A stretch of DNA of 64,000 nucleotides, taken from the NCBI RefSeq assembly GCF_002744755.1, contig NZ_KZ319294.1:88457-152456 (forward strand), read 5' to 3'. How positions within the stretch are numbered: the stretch's first letter is position 1; every line of letters starts with the position of its first letter. This DNA is from Leeuwenhoekiella nanhaiensis (GTDB taxonomy: Bacteria; Bacteroidota; Bacteroidia; Flavobacteriales; Flavobacteriaceae). Positions 18,097 through 27,998 of the stretch are shown here, one piece after another. The position numbers and the translations under genes were made by a program. The notes beneath the pieces were generated by a model. The model saw only the letters and a program-made list of their open reading frames with translations, searched no databases and was not told where the DNA came from.

Positions 18097-19206
18097 CTAA
18101 AGCAGTTTTTTGATTTCAGCGTCAAAGCGCTCTAGTGTATAGTTTCGAGACCAGGTTGCCGCTTCAGCAGCCATAATTTTAAGCTTAGCTTTATCAAGTA
18201 AATGTTCCTGAACCTTTTGGACATCGCTATCTAAATCAACCTGTAAAAGCACGCCGCGTTTTCCGGAATCCAGCATCCAGGGCACACAGGAAACCGGAGT
18301 AGCGATAGGAATCACTCCCCACCACATCGCTTCAGCCACCACTTTGGGCCAGCCCTCGCTTTTTGAAGGTAAAATCAAAAAGTGACTCTTGGCATAGGCT
18401 TCTTTGACCGCTTCTGAAGGTTGATTTCCGTGTAAAAACAATTGGCGTTCCATTCCTAATTCCTTAGCCGTTTCATTCAACTTTTCGCGTTCCGGGCCTT
18501 CGCCATACACGTGTAATTCTGAAGGAAATCCACGTTTGATTAATTCGGCTACCAATGCTAAAGCGTACACCGGTTGCTTACCAGGCGAAAGGCTTCCTAC
18601 AAAAAGGAAACGCAGGGGTAAATCATACTTGCGTTTTGGGATTTCAACTTTATCTTTTTCACTATAAGAAGCCGTAAAAAAGGCTTTTACATTGGGTGTC
18701 TGATTGAGCCATTCCCCATAAACCAGAACCTGCATATTTTTGGTCAAATAGGTATTACTCAATATCCATTTCTGAAAGCGATAGCTCCATGGCTGCCTTG
18801 CTCCGGGTTTCCAGTTGCCCGCGTATTTTGCTGTTTTGGGTTTATGCGGAAAGAAAATCTGAACCAATGCCCCCAGCAAACCCATATTCCCGGGACAACG
18901 CAAATGGATGTGATCTGCTGATAACATTTCAAAAAAAATAGTCATTAGGATTTTAGGAGTATACACAATAGCTTTTAATCCACTTAAAAAACGATCAATC
19001 GAAATAGGATTGACAGAAACTAAGCGAATATCCTGTCTCTTAAATGAGGACTTCAATAGCGGCTTATCATATTTAGAAGGGCAAACAATTACAACACCCT
19101 CGAAGTACTTGAACCAAAAATCCATTTCACGTACGTACGGAGAATAAGCCATATAAGTGCCGTCTTTCTTTAAGACTGGAGCAGAGGATATCACTAAAAT
19201 ATTCAT
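18097..19206 (-). CDS. Glycosyltransferase, GT4 type
   Basis: About 369 residues with a GT-B fold. It begins MNILVISSAPVLKKDGT and has LRFLFVGSLSPGKQP (about 200) and the donor site SKSEGWPKVVAEAMWWGVIPIAT. The ATG at 19206 shares one base with the stop of the acetyltransferase gene (TGATG); the reading frame also offers a TTG one codon earlier. Donor and acceptor sugars are unknown. Confidence 0.86.
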   Translation of the reverse strand: MNILVISSAPVLKKDGTYMAYSPYVREMDFWFKYFEGVVIVCPSKYDKPLLKSSFKRQDIRLVSVNPISIDRFLSGLKAIVYTPKILMTIFFEMLSADHIHLRCPGNMGLLGALVQIFFPHKPKTAKYAGNWKPGARQPWSYRFQKWILSNTYLTKNMQVLVYGEWLNQTPNVKAFFTASYSEKDKVEIPKRKYDLPLRFLFVGSLSPGKQPVYALALVAELIKRGFPSELHVYGEGPEREKLNETAKELGMERQLFLHGNQPSEAVKEAYAKSHFLILPSKSEGWPKVVAEAMWWGVIPIATPVSCVPWMLDSGKRGVLLQVDLDSDVQKVQEHLLDKAKLKIMAAEAATWSRNYTLERFDAEIKKLL

Positions 19207-19745
19207 CAAATATATTCTGAAGAATTTTTACTACTTACCACCTGAGCGGGAACACCCAAAACGGTTTGATTTTCAAGAACGCTTCTATTTACTAATGAAT
19301 TAGCCCCTATAACACAATTATCTCCTATTACTATTTTACCTACAATTGTGGAATTACAACCGACGTAAACATTGTCTCCCAAAGTTGGCACTCCCCTCTC
19401 AACACCCCGACCACTTATGCCTATTGTAACTCCCTGAGAAATATTACAATTATTACCTATACAGCAATTAGGATGAATAAAAATATTTCCAAAATGACCG
19501 ATATAAAAAGATCTTCCTATAATTACAGATGCAGGCAAAGAAATACCTGTAGTAACTTCAATTAGTTTCTGCCAAATCAAACAAATACCTAATAATAAAT
19601 GTCTCACCCCAAATATTTTAACTTCATTATATACGAATGATGCTACTCTAAATTGAATAATAGCCCAGAAAGCCTGAGTCAAAAACACTATCCCTATAAA
19701 GTTTCCTCCGTACCGTTTATATTTTCTGTAATCTGACCTTATCAT
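19206..19745 (-). CDS. Serine-acetyltransferase-like hexapeptide acyltransferase
   Basis: A 179-residue protein. A hydrophobic N-terminal half (about 1-70) is followed by left-handed beta-helix hexapeptide repeats (about 75-165: IHPNCCIGNNCNISQGVTIG, LGDNVYVGCNSTIVGKIVIG, IGDNCVIGANSLV). The pattern is that of CysE-like acetyltransferases. Inside a polysaccharide locus it most likely O-acetylates a sugar from acetyl-CoA rather than serine. It is joined to both neighbours by ATGA and TGATG overlaps. The gene is AT-rich compared with the flanking GTs. Confidence 0.85.
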   Translation of the reverse strand: MIRSDYRKYKRYGGNFIGIVFLTQAFWAIIQFRVASFVYNEVKIFGVRHLLLGICLIWQKLIEVTTGISLPASVIIGRSFYIGHFGNIFIHPNCCIGNNCNISQGVTIGISGRGVERGVPTLGDNVYVGCNSTIVGKIVIGDNCVIGANSLVNRSVLENQTVLGVPAQVVSSKNSSEYI

Positions 19746-20734
19746 TCAATTTTAGGTTTATTATATAACAAAATCCACCAACCTACTACCCTGCCGGTTG
19801 CTTCGTTAAACGCCCCTTTTTTGTTAGAAGCTGTCAGTACATTGCTATACCGGATCATGGTAAGCAGCAAAGCCGTGGCATTCCATTTAAAACGGGCTTT
19901 AAGACTGGGGTTGGTATATTTTACGCGCCACACATACCAGCCGTTGCGGATCACCATTTTACCGTATTTGTAGAGATTCGGTCTTCCGGCGGGGTCGTGA
20001 TGATGCTCCAGACAAGCAGCAGTACACATTACGTTTTTCCCATATTTTAATGCACGCAGGCAATAATCTGCGTCTTCATAAAGTCCGTACCCGTCAAAAT
20101 ACAGACTGAATTTTTCAGCATCAATCACCTTACGGCGAAAATTCATAGACATCCCGATCAATAAATCCACCTCGTAATTTTTTCCGGTTAAGGGATAGCC
20201 GTAGGTTCTGCCGTGAGAAAAGTCGGGCATAATTCCCGGAAGATCAGGAGATTGCAGGCCCAGCTTATTCCGCAGATAAAAACGCTGCGACTCACTGCGT
20301 TCAAAGCCTTCCAATACATAGACTTTATCTGTTGAGTATTTTCGATCTGAAGGTTTCCAAAGGTTTTCATTAGTCGCTACTCCACCAACACCCACGATAT
20401 CGGGATCAGATTTAAAAGCCTCGAGCACCGCCTCAAAATAATCGGGTTCTAAAACAACATCATCATCCAGAAAGCAAACTATTTCGGCTTGAGGATTTAG
20501 CTTCTCAATCCCAAAGTTTCGCTGACGGGTGAGTCCGCGATCTTTATCCTCAACTTTATAGTAGCTTAGGTTTTTAAAGTTTTGCTGCGAAAGACTCTCG
20601 CGGGTTTTATCATCCCGGGAACCATCGATGATTAAAATTTCATCCGGATAAAGACTTTGCAAAGCTACAGAAGCCAAAAGCCTGTTTAAGGCTTCGGCAC
20701 GCTGGTAGGTACAGACAATAAGTGAAAACATCAT
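19742..20734 (-). CDS. Glycosyltransferase family 2
   Basis: About 330 residues with a GT-A fold. It begins MMFSLIVCTYQRAEALNRLL, with IIDGSRDD and the metal-binding motif CFLDDDV (about 95). A later YEDADYCLRALKYG (about 210) supplies the probable catalytic ED pair. The frame extends 15 codons upstream, but ATG-ATG at 20734/20731 overlaps the previous stop and is the natural start. Substrate unknown. Confidence 0.87.
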   Translation of the reverse strand: MMFSLIVCTYQRAEALNRLLASVALQSLYPDEILIIDGSRDDKTRESLSQQNFKNLSYYKVEDKDRGLTRQRNFGIEKLNPQAEIVCFLDDDVVLEPDYFEAVLEAFKSDPDIVGVGGVATNENLWKPSDRKYSTDKVYVLEGFERSESQRFYLRNKLGLQSPDLPGIMPDFSHGRTYGYPLTGKNYEVDLLIGMSMNFRRKVIDAEKFSLYFDGYGLYEDADYCLRALKYGKNVMCTAACLEHHHDPAGRPNLYKYGKMVIRNGWYVWRVKYTNPSLKARFKWNATALLLTMIRYSNVLTASNKKGAFNEATGRVVGWWILLYNKPKIE

Positions 20735-22272
20735 TTTGAATTCAACAATTTTTTGGCCCAAAATAAACTCACCTTCCATCGCTTTTGCATCAACCGAATA
20801 TAGGAAAACGGATTTTTAATCTGCTGCAGCCGGTAAAATTTAAGAAACAACAGGGTTTTATAACCCTGAACCTGGGCAGGTGTTGCGTGTTTGAGTATAG
20901 AAGCCAAAACCGTTGGTACTGGTTTGGGTCCAGGATTTTCGTTATCCCAGGGCTTTTCAACCGGTTTTCTAAAACCACCCGAAGGAGCCTTTAAATGAAT
21001 CAGTTTTAAAAATGGATTGTATAATATATCAACGCCGGTTTTGCGCAATTGCATCCCAAAATCGGCATCTTCACCAAAACCGTGTTCCAGCGCCAAATCA
21101 AAACGTATGTTTTCTAAAGCCGAGGCCTTTACAAAACTGCAACCGGAACCAAAAGCCGGCCACTGAAACACCGTCTTTTCGACTTCTGTTTCGCCTTCCT
21201 GAAGACAGCTCACCGTAAAAGCCTGAGGATCTTCAGTCTGAATGAACGCATCAGCCTTTTGTAAAAAATCACTCGGAATTCGCAAATCATCATCAGCCAA
21301 AAAAACCCAGTCTGCCTCAACCTGATCTAGAGCCAGATTGCGCGCGTTGCAGGCTCCGGTTTGATGGGTAAAGGTATGTCTGATTTGGAATGGCCAGCTT
21401 TGGCTTTGTAAATAATCGAGTTCTGAAACCGAAGCTGTATCCGGATTTTGCTCAATAAGGATTAGGCTTTTGGGTAACAGAAGCTGTTCTGCAAGATCTA
21501 TAAGGGTTTGTTTCAAAACCTCTTTGCGGCCCAGCGTGGGGATAATAAGATCAAACTGGATCACCGGCTTCACGTTCTTTAGATCTGAAGGGCTCACTTC
21601 AAAGTGAGGGATATCTCTTTGCGGAATAGATTTAATCAGAAAGGATTTCGCAAGCTGAAACAGATTGAGCTTTTTACGATACAACAAAAGTTGCAGGGCA
21701 AACAGGATCAGCCATTTCTTCCCCATTAGGGTCGCAATTGCGGTGTAGGTTGCTTTCGTATTTTTTGAGAAGGAAAGGATACTTTTTGAGGAACTCCAGA
21801 TCAGTCGCGGCTCACTATATACCCGTAAGCCTTTCGACATCCCGGTTTTTGCCAAAATGCACAGAAACAAATCGAAATTTGAATGTACAGGAATGTATTC
21901 CTTAAAGTGCACTAGTTTTTTACAGCTAATTAAACCCACCGTACTGCTCATCAGCCAGGTGGGATATTTTACGCCTGGCTGAATTCTAAAAAAAACACTC
22001 TGATCTACAAATCCCATTTCTTCAGCAATTACCAAAGGTTGATTTGCAGCATAACTCCACATTTCAGATTCCCTTGAAAAATTTTCGATGAATTCGAGAT
22101 TCAGGCTGGATTCTATCTCTTCGTGAAACCATAGCAGAATCTCATCCGGAAAGGTTTCGGCCAAAAGAAAACAAGCGGCACTCACCGCTTGATTTTTAAA
22201 TTCGAGTTCCAGAGGCTGCCCGTCCTTTAAGACAGCGACAGGCTTTTTACCGTTATGTTTTAAGAAAATCAA
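20731..22272 (-). CDS. Glycosyltransferase family 2 with an N-terminal extra domain
   Basis: A 513-residue protein. The GT2 domain occupies only the second half (about 215-460), with FDLIIPTLGRKEVLKQTL, VFLADDDLRIPSDF (DDD metal site, about 325) and EHGFGEDADFGMQLRK (about 400). The first 200 residues look like a degenerate second GT-A unit (FPDEILLWFHEEIESS, GLISCKKLVHFKEYIPVHS) with no metal motif. The start is TTG at 22272, overlapping the previous stop as TTGA. It may be a bimodular enzyme in which one module is inactive. Confidence 0.82.
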   Translation of the reverse strand: MIFLKHNGKKPVAVLKDGQPLELEFKNQAVSAACFLLAETFPDEILLWFHEEIESSLNLEFIENFSRESEMWSYAANQPLVIAEEMGFVDQSVFFRIQPGVKYPTWLMSSTVGLISCKKLVHFKEYIPVHSNFDLFLCILAKTGMSKGLRVYSEPRLIWSSSKSILSFSKNTKATYTAIATLMGKKWLILFALQLLLYRKKLNLFQLAKSFLIKSIPQRDIPHFEVSPSDLKNVKPVIQFDLIIPTLGRKEVLKQTLIDLAEQLLLPKSLILIEQNPDTASVSELDYLQSQSWPFQIRHTFTHQTGACNARNLALDQVEADWVFLADDDLRIPSDFLQKADAFIQTEDPQAFTVSCLQEGETEVEKTVFQWPAFGSGCSFVKASALENIRFDLALEHGFGEDADFGMQLRKTGVDILYNPFLKLIHLKAPSGGFRKPVEKPWDNENPGPKPVPTVLASILKHATPAQVQGYKTLLFLKFYRLQQIKNPFSYIRLMQKRWKVSLFWAKKLLNSK

Positions 22273-23408
22273 GCTTTTACGACACCTTTATAAAACTCCA
22301 GGTTCTGCTTAACCACAACTGCCGTTGCAAAATGTCCCACAACCTGTTTGCGGGCACGGGCTCCCATTTTACTTCTTAATTCCTCGTCATCAAGTAATTT
22401 TAGAACGGCATCGGCGTATTTCTCATGATTTTTGGGATCAACGGTATAGCCGGTTTCACCATCTAGCATCACCTCGTTTGCCCAACCAATATCAGATGTT
22501 ACCAGCGCTTTTTCCATTGCCATGGCTTCAACCCAGGTCATGGGTAAGGCTTCTGCAAAACTGGGCAAGACAACCACCGCAGCTTTGGCGATTTCTTCCT
22601 GTACCAACTCATAAGCCAGTAATCCCTTAAACTCGATGCGTTTGTGAAATTCAGGTTTTACCAATTCTATAAAAAGTTCCTGAGTGGATCTGCCTGTAAA
22701 AAAGTCTCTGACATCATTCCCCGCAAGAATCAGAAGGGCTTCGGGATTCTGTTCGAAAACGATGTTACAAATTTCGGCCAGTTCCAAAACACCTTTTTTC
22801 CGGATTATACTTCCGTAATACAATATACGATTGGGAAGCTCGGGAATTTGAATCGGTTTAAACTGAGCTACATCAATCGAATTGGGAATCACCTGTATTT
22901 CCTTCTTCAGTTCAAAAATTTCCTTTGTCAGTTTTGCTGTAAAAGCGCTTACCGCAAGAAGGTGATCGGCATTTTTAAGCGCCTGCTTTTCAAACCAGCG
23001 GTTTTTGGGTTTTTGCTTTCGATTATCCAAATGGCAAAAATAACCGTCGCTTCCGTTACAACGAATGACCAGAGGACATTTAAAACGCATCAAAGCAGTG
23101 ATCCCGGTCCAGTCCGGCGCCTCCAGAACATCTATTTTATGTAATAGAATCTCCCGATTGACGTAGCGCTGTAAAAACCTGCGGTGCAAATACCAGCCTG
23201 CGAATTTATACTTCCGCTTTGCGATGCTGTGAATTTGGACTCCCTGATCTTCAAATTCCCTGTCTTCGGCCTGACTGTACACAAAAACCGTAACGCGTTC
23301 CCCGGCCTCAATCAGACTTGATGCCAGATTTTTGATACTGGTTCCCAGACCGCCACTTCGGTTTAAATAAGGATGAGGATACTCAGGAGTTAAAAAAGCG
23401 ATGTGCAT
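22269..23408 (-). CDS. Glycosyltransferase, GT4 type
   Basis: A 379-residue GT-B enzyme. It starts MHIAFLTPEYPHPYLNRSGGLGTSIKNLA, the glycogen-synthase-like GT4 opening with the GGLGT loop. ILYYGSIIRKKGVLEL (about 195) and PSFAEALPMTWVEAMAMEKA (the EX7E donor site, about 280) follow. The ATG start shares one base with the preceding stop (TGATG). Likely one sugar-transfer step of the repeat unit; specificity unknown. Confidence 0.88.
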   Translation of the reverse strand: MHIAFLTPEYPHPYLNRSGGLGTSIKNLASSLIEAGERVTVFVYSQAEDREFEDQGVQIHSIAKRKYKFAGWYLHRRFLQRYVNREILLHKIDVLEAPDWTGITALMRFKCPLVIRCNGSDGYFCHLDNRKQKPKNRWFEKQALKNADHLLAVSAFTAKLTKEIFELKKEIQVIPNSIDVAQFKPIQIPELPNRILYYGSIIRKKGVLELAEICNIVFEQNPEALLILAGNDVRDFFTGRSTQELFIELVKPEFHKRIEFKGLLAYELVQEEIAKAAVVVLPSFAEALPMTWVEAMAMEKALVTSDIGWANEVMLDGETGYTVDPKNHEKYADAVLKLLDDEELRSKMGARARKQVVGHFATAVVVKQNLEFYKGVVKA

Positions 23409-24499
23409 CAGTCCAGTAAATTTATATGTTCAGCGACCATACGGTCTAGCGTATATTCCTTTTCAATTAAAACCGATGTGTCTTCAGTTATTTTTCGATC
23501 CCCAAGTACTACTTCTTCAATAATGGCTGCAAGGGCCTTTTTATCTTTTGGTTCAACTAAAAATCCATTCATACTCTCTTTGATAATCTCGGGATTACCC
23601 CCAACTGTGGTGGTAATCACCGGTACATTTGCAGATAAACTCTCGAGGATCGAAAGGCTGAAGCATTCCATATAGGTAGGTTGAATGAGATACTCATAAT
23701 AGGCCAGAATCTTCGGAATCTCTGAAGAACTACCTTTAAATGTCAACAACTGATCAACCTCTTTATCTTTTGCCTGTTGCTTTAGGCCTTCTTCAAGCGG
23801 ACCTTCGCCATAAATGGTGATGTGGAGTTTGTTTTGCAAATCGGGTTTCAACAGCGCCAAAGCATCTATCAAATCCTGCAAGCCTTTAGATTCCCGCAGG
23901 TGAGAAACCACAACAAATTTAACCTTGCCTTGCTGATTAAGATTGTGGTTTTCTCTTTTTCTAAAGACCGAAGTATCAATACCGTTGTAAATCACTCCGG
24001 TTTTACGGGCTACCACTTTGCCCAGATCTTTCACAATATGCCGGGCCGTATAGCTGCTTACTCCTATAAACCAATCTGTAGCCTTATGATGTAAATAGCC
24101 TTTAAGACGGTTTTTCAACTGCTTTTTAAGCGGAAAACCATTTAAAGGACGTGGATTGTGATCTACGGCAATTAAGTTTTTGATCCTTCCGGCGTGTTTG
24201 GCTTTTTTGTAAAAAGGTGTACATAACTCGGTAAAATGCGTAACCAGAGTGGTATAGGTTTTTTCATTTTCCTGAAGGTAATTGAGAAAAAAGGCTTCGA
24301 CACTTGAATTTCCTTCCGCAGAAAAAACAGTAACACCCTCGTAAAATGTTTTATCCAAAACATCCGGAAAAAACCATTCTACCTCATAACCTTTGGCTTT
24401 CGCCGCGGCATCATAAGCCACAAAAAAACGATCCATACCTCCTATTCGATCCTCGCGCAACACGTAATTACAAACTACAGCTAATCTTTTGGTGCTCAT
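23408..24499 (-). CDS. Glycosyltransferase, GT4 type
   Basis: About 363 residues with a GT-B fold. It begins MSTKRLAVVCNYVLREDRIGGMDRFF. VKFVVVSHLRESKGLQDLI (about 205) and the donor motif TYMECFSLSILESLSANVPVITT (about 285) are present. The frame is open nine codons further, but ATG at 24499 overlaps the previous stop by ATGA and fits the family start. Confidence 0.87.
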   Translation of the reverse strand: MSTKRLAVVCNYVLREDRIGGMDRFFVAYDAAAKAKGYEVEWFFPDVLDKTFYEGVTVFSAEGNSSVEAFFLNYLQENEKTYTTLVTHFTELCTPFYKKAKHAGRIKNLIAVDHNPRPLNGFPLKKQLKNRLKGYLHHKATDWFIGVSSYTARHIVKDLGKVVARKTGVIYNGIDTSVFRKRENHNLNQQGKVKFVVVSHLRESKGLQDLIDALALLKPDLQNKLHITIYGEGPLEEGLKQQAKDKEVDQLLTFKGSSSEIPKILAYYEYLIQPTYMECFSLSILESLSANVPVITTTVGGNPEIIKESMNGFLVEPKDKKALAAIIEEVVLGDRKITEDTSVLIEKEYTLDRMVAEHINLLD

Positions 24500-25902
24500 A
24501 AGGTGTTTTTTAAAGCCTGTACACAAGCCTGAGTGGTTTCGTCAAGAGGTTTACCCACCTGCATATCGATAAGCTTCCTGCGATTTTCCAGATCCAGATT
24601 GGGATTACGCAGGTATGCGTTTACAGCAGTATACAATTCTTCTGCATTTTTAGCGATTTTGACCGCACCACTTTTAACCACATTATCATAATGCTCATAC
24701 TGCAAGAACCGCTGATCGTTGTAAAGTCCATTAGCACCGTTACCAAAGGCCGTATTGACGACCGGCTTTTCAAACAACATAAAGTCGAGGCTCATGGTTG
24801 AAAGCATATTGACGTTCAGATCGCAAAACTTAAGAATGGCTTTAAGCATGCTCAGGTCTTCGCGTGTAGGTACCCGTTGAGACCAGGGCTCGGGATGCCC
24901 TTCCCGGGTGAGCTCCCATTTGGGGTGATTCCATTTGATTTCGGGATATTTGGTTTTCGTTTCTGCGAAACGCCGCTCATCTTCTGCCGGTGAGGTTCGC
25001 ACCAAAAGTTGGCACGAATCGATTGCTCCAGAACGGATGCCTTCAGCCAAAGTCGCGATTACCAGCGGATCGTTAGAGCCAATCGTGGCATCGGCACAGC
25101 TGTAGCACAGGATTTTTTCATCCGGATTCAGGCCAAAGGTTTCGTAGAACTCTGTTTTTGGAATATCAAATTGAGATAGCACATAGGGCTCAAATTGCGG
25201 AGTCCCCACTATAGAAACCGCTTGCGGATTGGTATAGGGATAAAACCGAAGTAATTCGCTTTTCATCAAATCGCTCCAGACCAAAAAGTAGTCAAAAGTT
25301 GAAGCCATCCTCCCTTTTGAAGCCAGGTTGTCCCAACTGAAAATAAACGAGGCGGTAGGAATCTGTAGCTTTTTTGCCCAAAAAACCAGAGTAGCAATAA
25401 AGGGTGGTCGCTGATGCGTAAAGAACAAAATATCCGGTTTATGCTCCTTTAAAATTTTACCATATTGAGCTACAGTCGCGTCTCCAGCAAAGCTTTGCTC
25501 CTGCAACTTTTCATACCCAAGGATATTCTTTTCGCTGTGAAAAACCGAACTTACAGCATAAACCGTACGAACCAAAAAACCATGCGGACTCCAGCTTCTG
25601 GCTTTGTTCATCTCGTAATTATCTGCAATTCCCGGATTGGATTTGTGTTTTTGTAAGTGTGCTACTTCTTTAAGCTTGCGCCACAACCAGTTTTTTTTGG
25701 TTTCGGTAAAAACCGGAAGGGCTACGATAGTAAATTTTGCCGCATCCAGTTCGGGAAAGGTGGTAAATGGCAAACCTGAAAAAATGATAACTTTTTTAAA
25801 ACCGGCAGCCGCCTCATCGAGAAATGTACTTAAAACGAAATTGCGAAAGCCAACGCCATCTGTAATTACAATTCCTAAGGTCTTTCGAGATTCTAAATTC
25901 AA
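24496..25902 (-). CDS. Uncharacterised GT-B-like protein next to neuC
   Basis: A 468-residue soluble protein I do not recognise by family. It opens with KTLGIVITDGVGFRNFVLS. It has a region like the CDP-glycerol or capsule transferase type (PDILFFTHQRPPFIATLVFW, then SFIFSWDNLASKG), and a C-terminal half with LSTMSLDFMLFEKPVVNTAFG (about 375), a typical nucleotide-sugar GT-B donor region. The start is TTG at 25902. It follows neuC by 51 bases and is joined to the next GT by ATGA. Position makes it a candidate nonulosonate transferase, but that is inference only. Confidence 0.6.
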   Translation of the reverse strand: MNLESRKTLGIVITDGVGFRNFVLSTFLDEAAAGFKKVIIFSGLPFTTFPELDAAKFTIVALPVFTETKKNWLWRKLKEVAHLQKHKSNPGIADNYEMNKARSWSPHGFLVRTVYAVSSVFHSEKNILGYEKLQEQSFAGDATVAQYGKILKEHKPDILFFTHQRPPFIATLVFWAKKLQIPTASFIFSWDNLASKGRMASTFDYFLVWSDLMKSELLRFYPYTNPQAVSIVGTPQFEPYVLSQFDIPKTEFYETFGLNPDEKILCYSCADATIGSNDPLVIATLAEGIRSGAIDSCQLLVRTSPAEDERRFAETKTKYPEIKWNHPKWELTREGHPEPWSQRVPTREDLSMLKAILKFCDLNVNMLSTMSLDFMLFEKPVVNTAFGNGANGLYNDQRFLQYEHYDNVVKSGAVKIAKNAEELYTAVNAYLRNPNLDLENRRKLIDMQVGKPLDETTQACVQALKNTL

Positions 25903-25953
25903 GTTTTTAGATTCAAAGTTAGAAGTTTAAAATGCATATTTGGTATTTCTATA

Positions 25954-27075
25954 TTAAAGATCCCTAAACTGCTTCTGATGATCTATTTGCCAAAAAGCTT
26001 CGGTTCTTAGCGCTTCCAGAAATCCGGAGGCAGCTGTTTTGGTACTTTTTGCTCCTTTTGGTTTAACCTTTAGTTCTTTCGCAGAGGCGATACCTTTTAA
26101 AATAGCTGCTTTAGAATTATCCACGTGAATGATGCTGTCGGTCAGTAAGTCCCGGTTTTCCTGGCGCCTGCCCACATTTACTGTAGGAATACCCAGATAA
26201 GGGGCCTCGTGAATACCGGCACTACTGTTTCCTATTAAAAAAGCCGCATTTTTGAGCAAGGTAATGAAATACTCAAACCGCAAGGACGGAAAAAGCCTAA
26301 ATCGCGGATGCTCTTCAAATTGGCGATACGTCTTCAAAATAGCGGAAGAACCCAGGTCATTATTGGGATAGATCACCACATAGTTTTGATCATCTTCCAA
26401 TAGCGCCTGTACAAAATCACCTGCGTGCGTGGCAGTTTCCTGATGCGCGGTGGTTACCGAATGAAATAAGACTACAGCATAGCTTTCAAACGGAATGTCG
26501 TAATAGGCTTTTGCAGTTTTGAGATTGGGTAAGGTATCACTGAATAGCACATCTAAATCAGCCGAACCGATGTTAAAAATACTGCTCTCGAGTTCGCCCA
26601 TTTGTAGCAAACGTTTGGCTGCCGTCTCGTGAGATACAAAATGAATATGGCTCAATTTACTTACCGAATGCCGAATGAGTTCATCAACCGTGCCCGAAAG
26701 TTCGCCTCCTTCAATATGACCTACCAAAATATTATTCAATGAACCCACAATTGCACCGGCCAGGGCTTCGACCCGGTCGCCGTGAACAATAATTAAATCA
26801 GGCTCAACTGTTTTGACAAAGGCTGAAAAACCTTCGATAGTCTTAGCCAGGGTAAGATCCATTGTGGCTTCTGAGGTATGATTGGGAAAGCGGTGTATGT
26901 TATGCAAACCGGCCTTTTCGATCTCAATAACGGTTAGTCCATATTGCTCAAGCAGGTGCATACCGGTAGCAAAAATGCAATACTCAAAATCGGATGCATC
27001 GCTTACCGCCTGAATCAGGGATTTTAACTTCCCGAAATCTGCCCGTGTACCGCTTAGGAAGGCAATTTTTCTCAA
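25954..27075 (-). CDS. neuC: UDP-N-acetylglucosamine 2-epimerase, hydrolysing (NeuC-like)
   Basis: A 373-residue enzyme of the WecB/NeuC fold. It shows [17 protein letters not shown] at the N-terminus, DLIIVHGDRVEALAGA (about 92), VGHIEGGELSGTVDE (about 118), LFHSVTT (about 205) and GNSSAGIHEAPYLGIPTVNVGRRQ (in part, about 285). It should release ManNAc (or the 2,4-diacetamido sugar in the legionaminate route) from the UDP sugar. No LegB/LegC or PseB/PseC partners are in the window, which favours the ManNAc / Neu5Ac route. The start is TTG, overlapping the stop before it as TTGA. Confidence 0.9.
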   Translation of the reverse strand: MRKIAFLSGTRADFGKLKSLIQAVSDASDFEYCIFATGMHLLEQYGLTVIEIEKAGLHNIHRFPNHTSEATMDLTLAKTIEGFSAFVKTVEPDLIIVHGDRVEALAGAIVGSLNNILVGHIEGGELSGTVDELIRHSVSKLSHIHFVSHETAAKRLLQMGELESSIFNIGSADLDVLFSDTLPNLKTAKAYYDIPFESYAVVLFHSVTTAHQETATHAGDFVQALLEDDQNYVVIYPNNDLGSSAILKTYRQFEEHPRFRLFPSLRFEYFITLLKNAAFLIGNSSAGIHEAPYLGIPTVNVGRRQENRDLLTDSIIHVDNSKAAILKGIASAKELKVKPKGAKSTKTAASGFLEALRTEAFWQIDHQKQFRDL

Positions 27076-27998
27076 AACGTCCTGGATTTTAAAAGGAACT
27101 TTTCAGGAAAAAAACGGTATTCGGGAAAAGGCTCATTAAGCATTTCGACTTCCAAATTTGGATTAAAAACCACAGAGCAACCGCTTAAAATCGAGGCCGT
27201 TTTGATCAGTTTATCGCACCTGGCAAGAATGAGGCAATCAATTAGTGCTTCGCGGTTAACCTCGCGATGATTCTTTGCTGTAATGTGAATGGGTTTCCCG
27301 TTTTTAGAACGATTGATCGTTCTGCATAAAATCTGGCTTTTTCCGAGTTCAAAGGTTATATAATCGATGAAATTATGATCATCACTAGCCAGAAAAAATT
27401 GAATGTTTTGAGATTCATTTTCAAGCTCGGAAAGCAAGACCTCTTTTACCAGTTCATAAGAAACAGCAGGAGCCTCAGTAATTTTGTCTGTACCCCTATA
27501 GTGTACGCCTATCATACGCTTTGCTGTAAACTCAATTGCAGTGTAATTTTGTACAAATTCGGTAACTTCGGTATCCAATTCCAGATAGGTATTGAGCAGA
27601 TAATTGGCTCGTTCCAAAGTTAAAGCCGAATTGTAATTCCAGGCCCTGTTCAAATCCAGATCTTTAAAAGACCGCATAACCGCATAATGCAGGAAGAATG
27701 GCTTTTGAGAATCATTTTTAAATTTTACGAATTCTGAAAAGCTTTTTGATCCTATTCTTTTCGACGGATTTCTAAAAATCACAAAAGGTTTTAAGCCCTC
27801 GGAGTCGCAATATTCAAGAATTTCAAGCAACCAAATAAAGTTTGCTCCAAAACCCATCTTGGAGAACACCTCAACGGCAAATATGCCTTTAGATTTATTT
27901 TTAAGGATAAGCTGTTGATTGCGCTGTAGGCGAAGATTAAAATAGTAATCTATCTCCCTTTGATATGCGGTATTCAGCCATCGTTTTATCGAACTCAT
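27072..27998 (-). CDS. Fucosyltransferase-like (NodZ/FUT8-fold) protein within the neu genes
   Basis: A 308-residue protein. It has the motif [10 protein letters not shown] (about 163-172), the H-x-R-G/R-T-D signature of the NodZ / FUT8 / O-fucosyltransferase superfamily. The second donor region follows: [11 protein letters not shown] (about 200) and [19 protein letters not shown] (about 255). It probably uses GDP-fucose. It sits between neuB and neuC and overlaps both by 4 bases, so it is tied to nonulosonate synthesis or to sugars next to it in the repeat unit. The exact family assignment is by motif only. Confidence 0.65.
   Translation of the reverse strand: MSSIKRWLNTAYQREIDYYFNLRLQRNQQLILKNKSKGIFAVEVFSKMGFGANFIWLLEILEYCDSEGLKPFVIFRNPSKRIGSKSFSEFVKFKNDSQKPFFLHYAVMRSFKDLDLNRAWNYNSALTLERANYLLNTYLELDTEVTEFVQNYTAIEFTAKRMIGVHYRGTDKITEAPAVSYELVKEVLLSELENESQNIQFFLASDDHNFIDYITFELGKSQILCRTINRSKNGKPIHITAKNHREVNREALIDCLILARCDKLIKTASILSGCSVVFNPNLEVEMLNEPFPEYRFFPEKFLLKSRTF

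Noticed and set aside
22644..23144. 166-codon + strand ORF
   Set aside because: It runs antisense inside a clear GT4 gene, is rich in F, K and I as shadow frames are, and has no domain.
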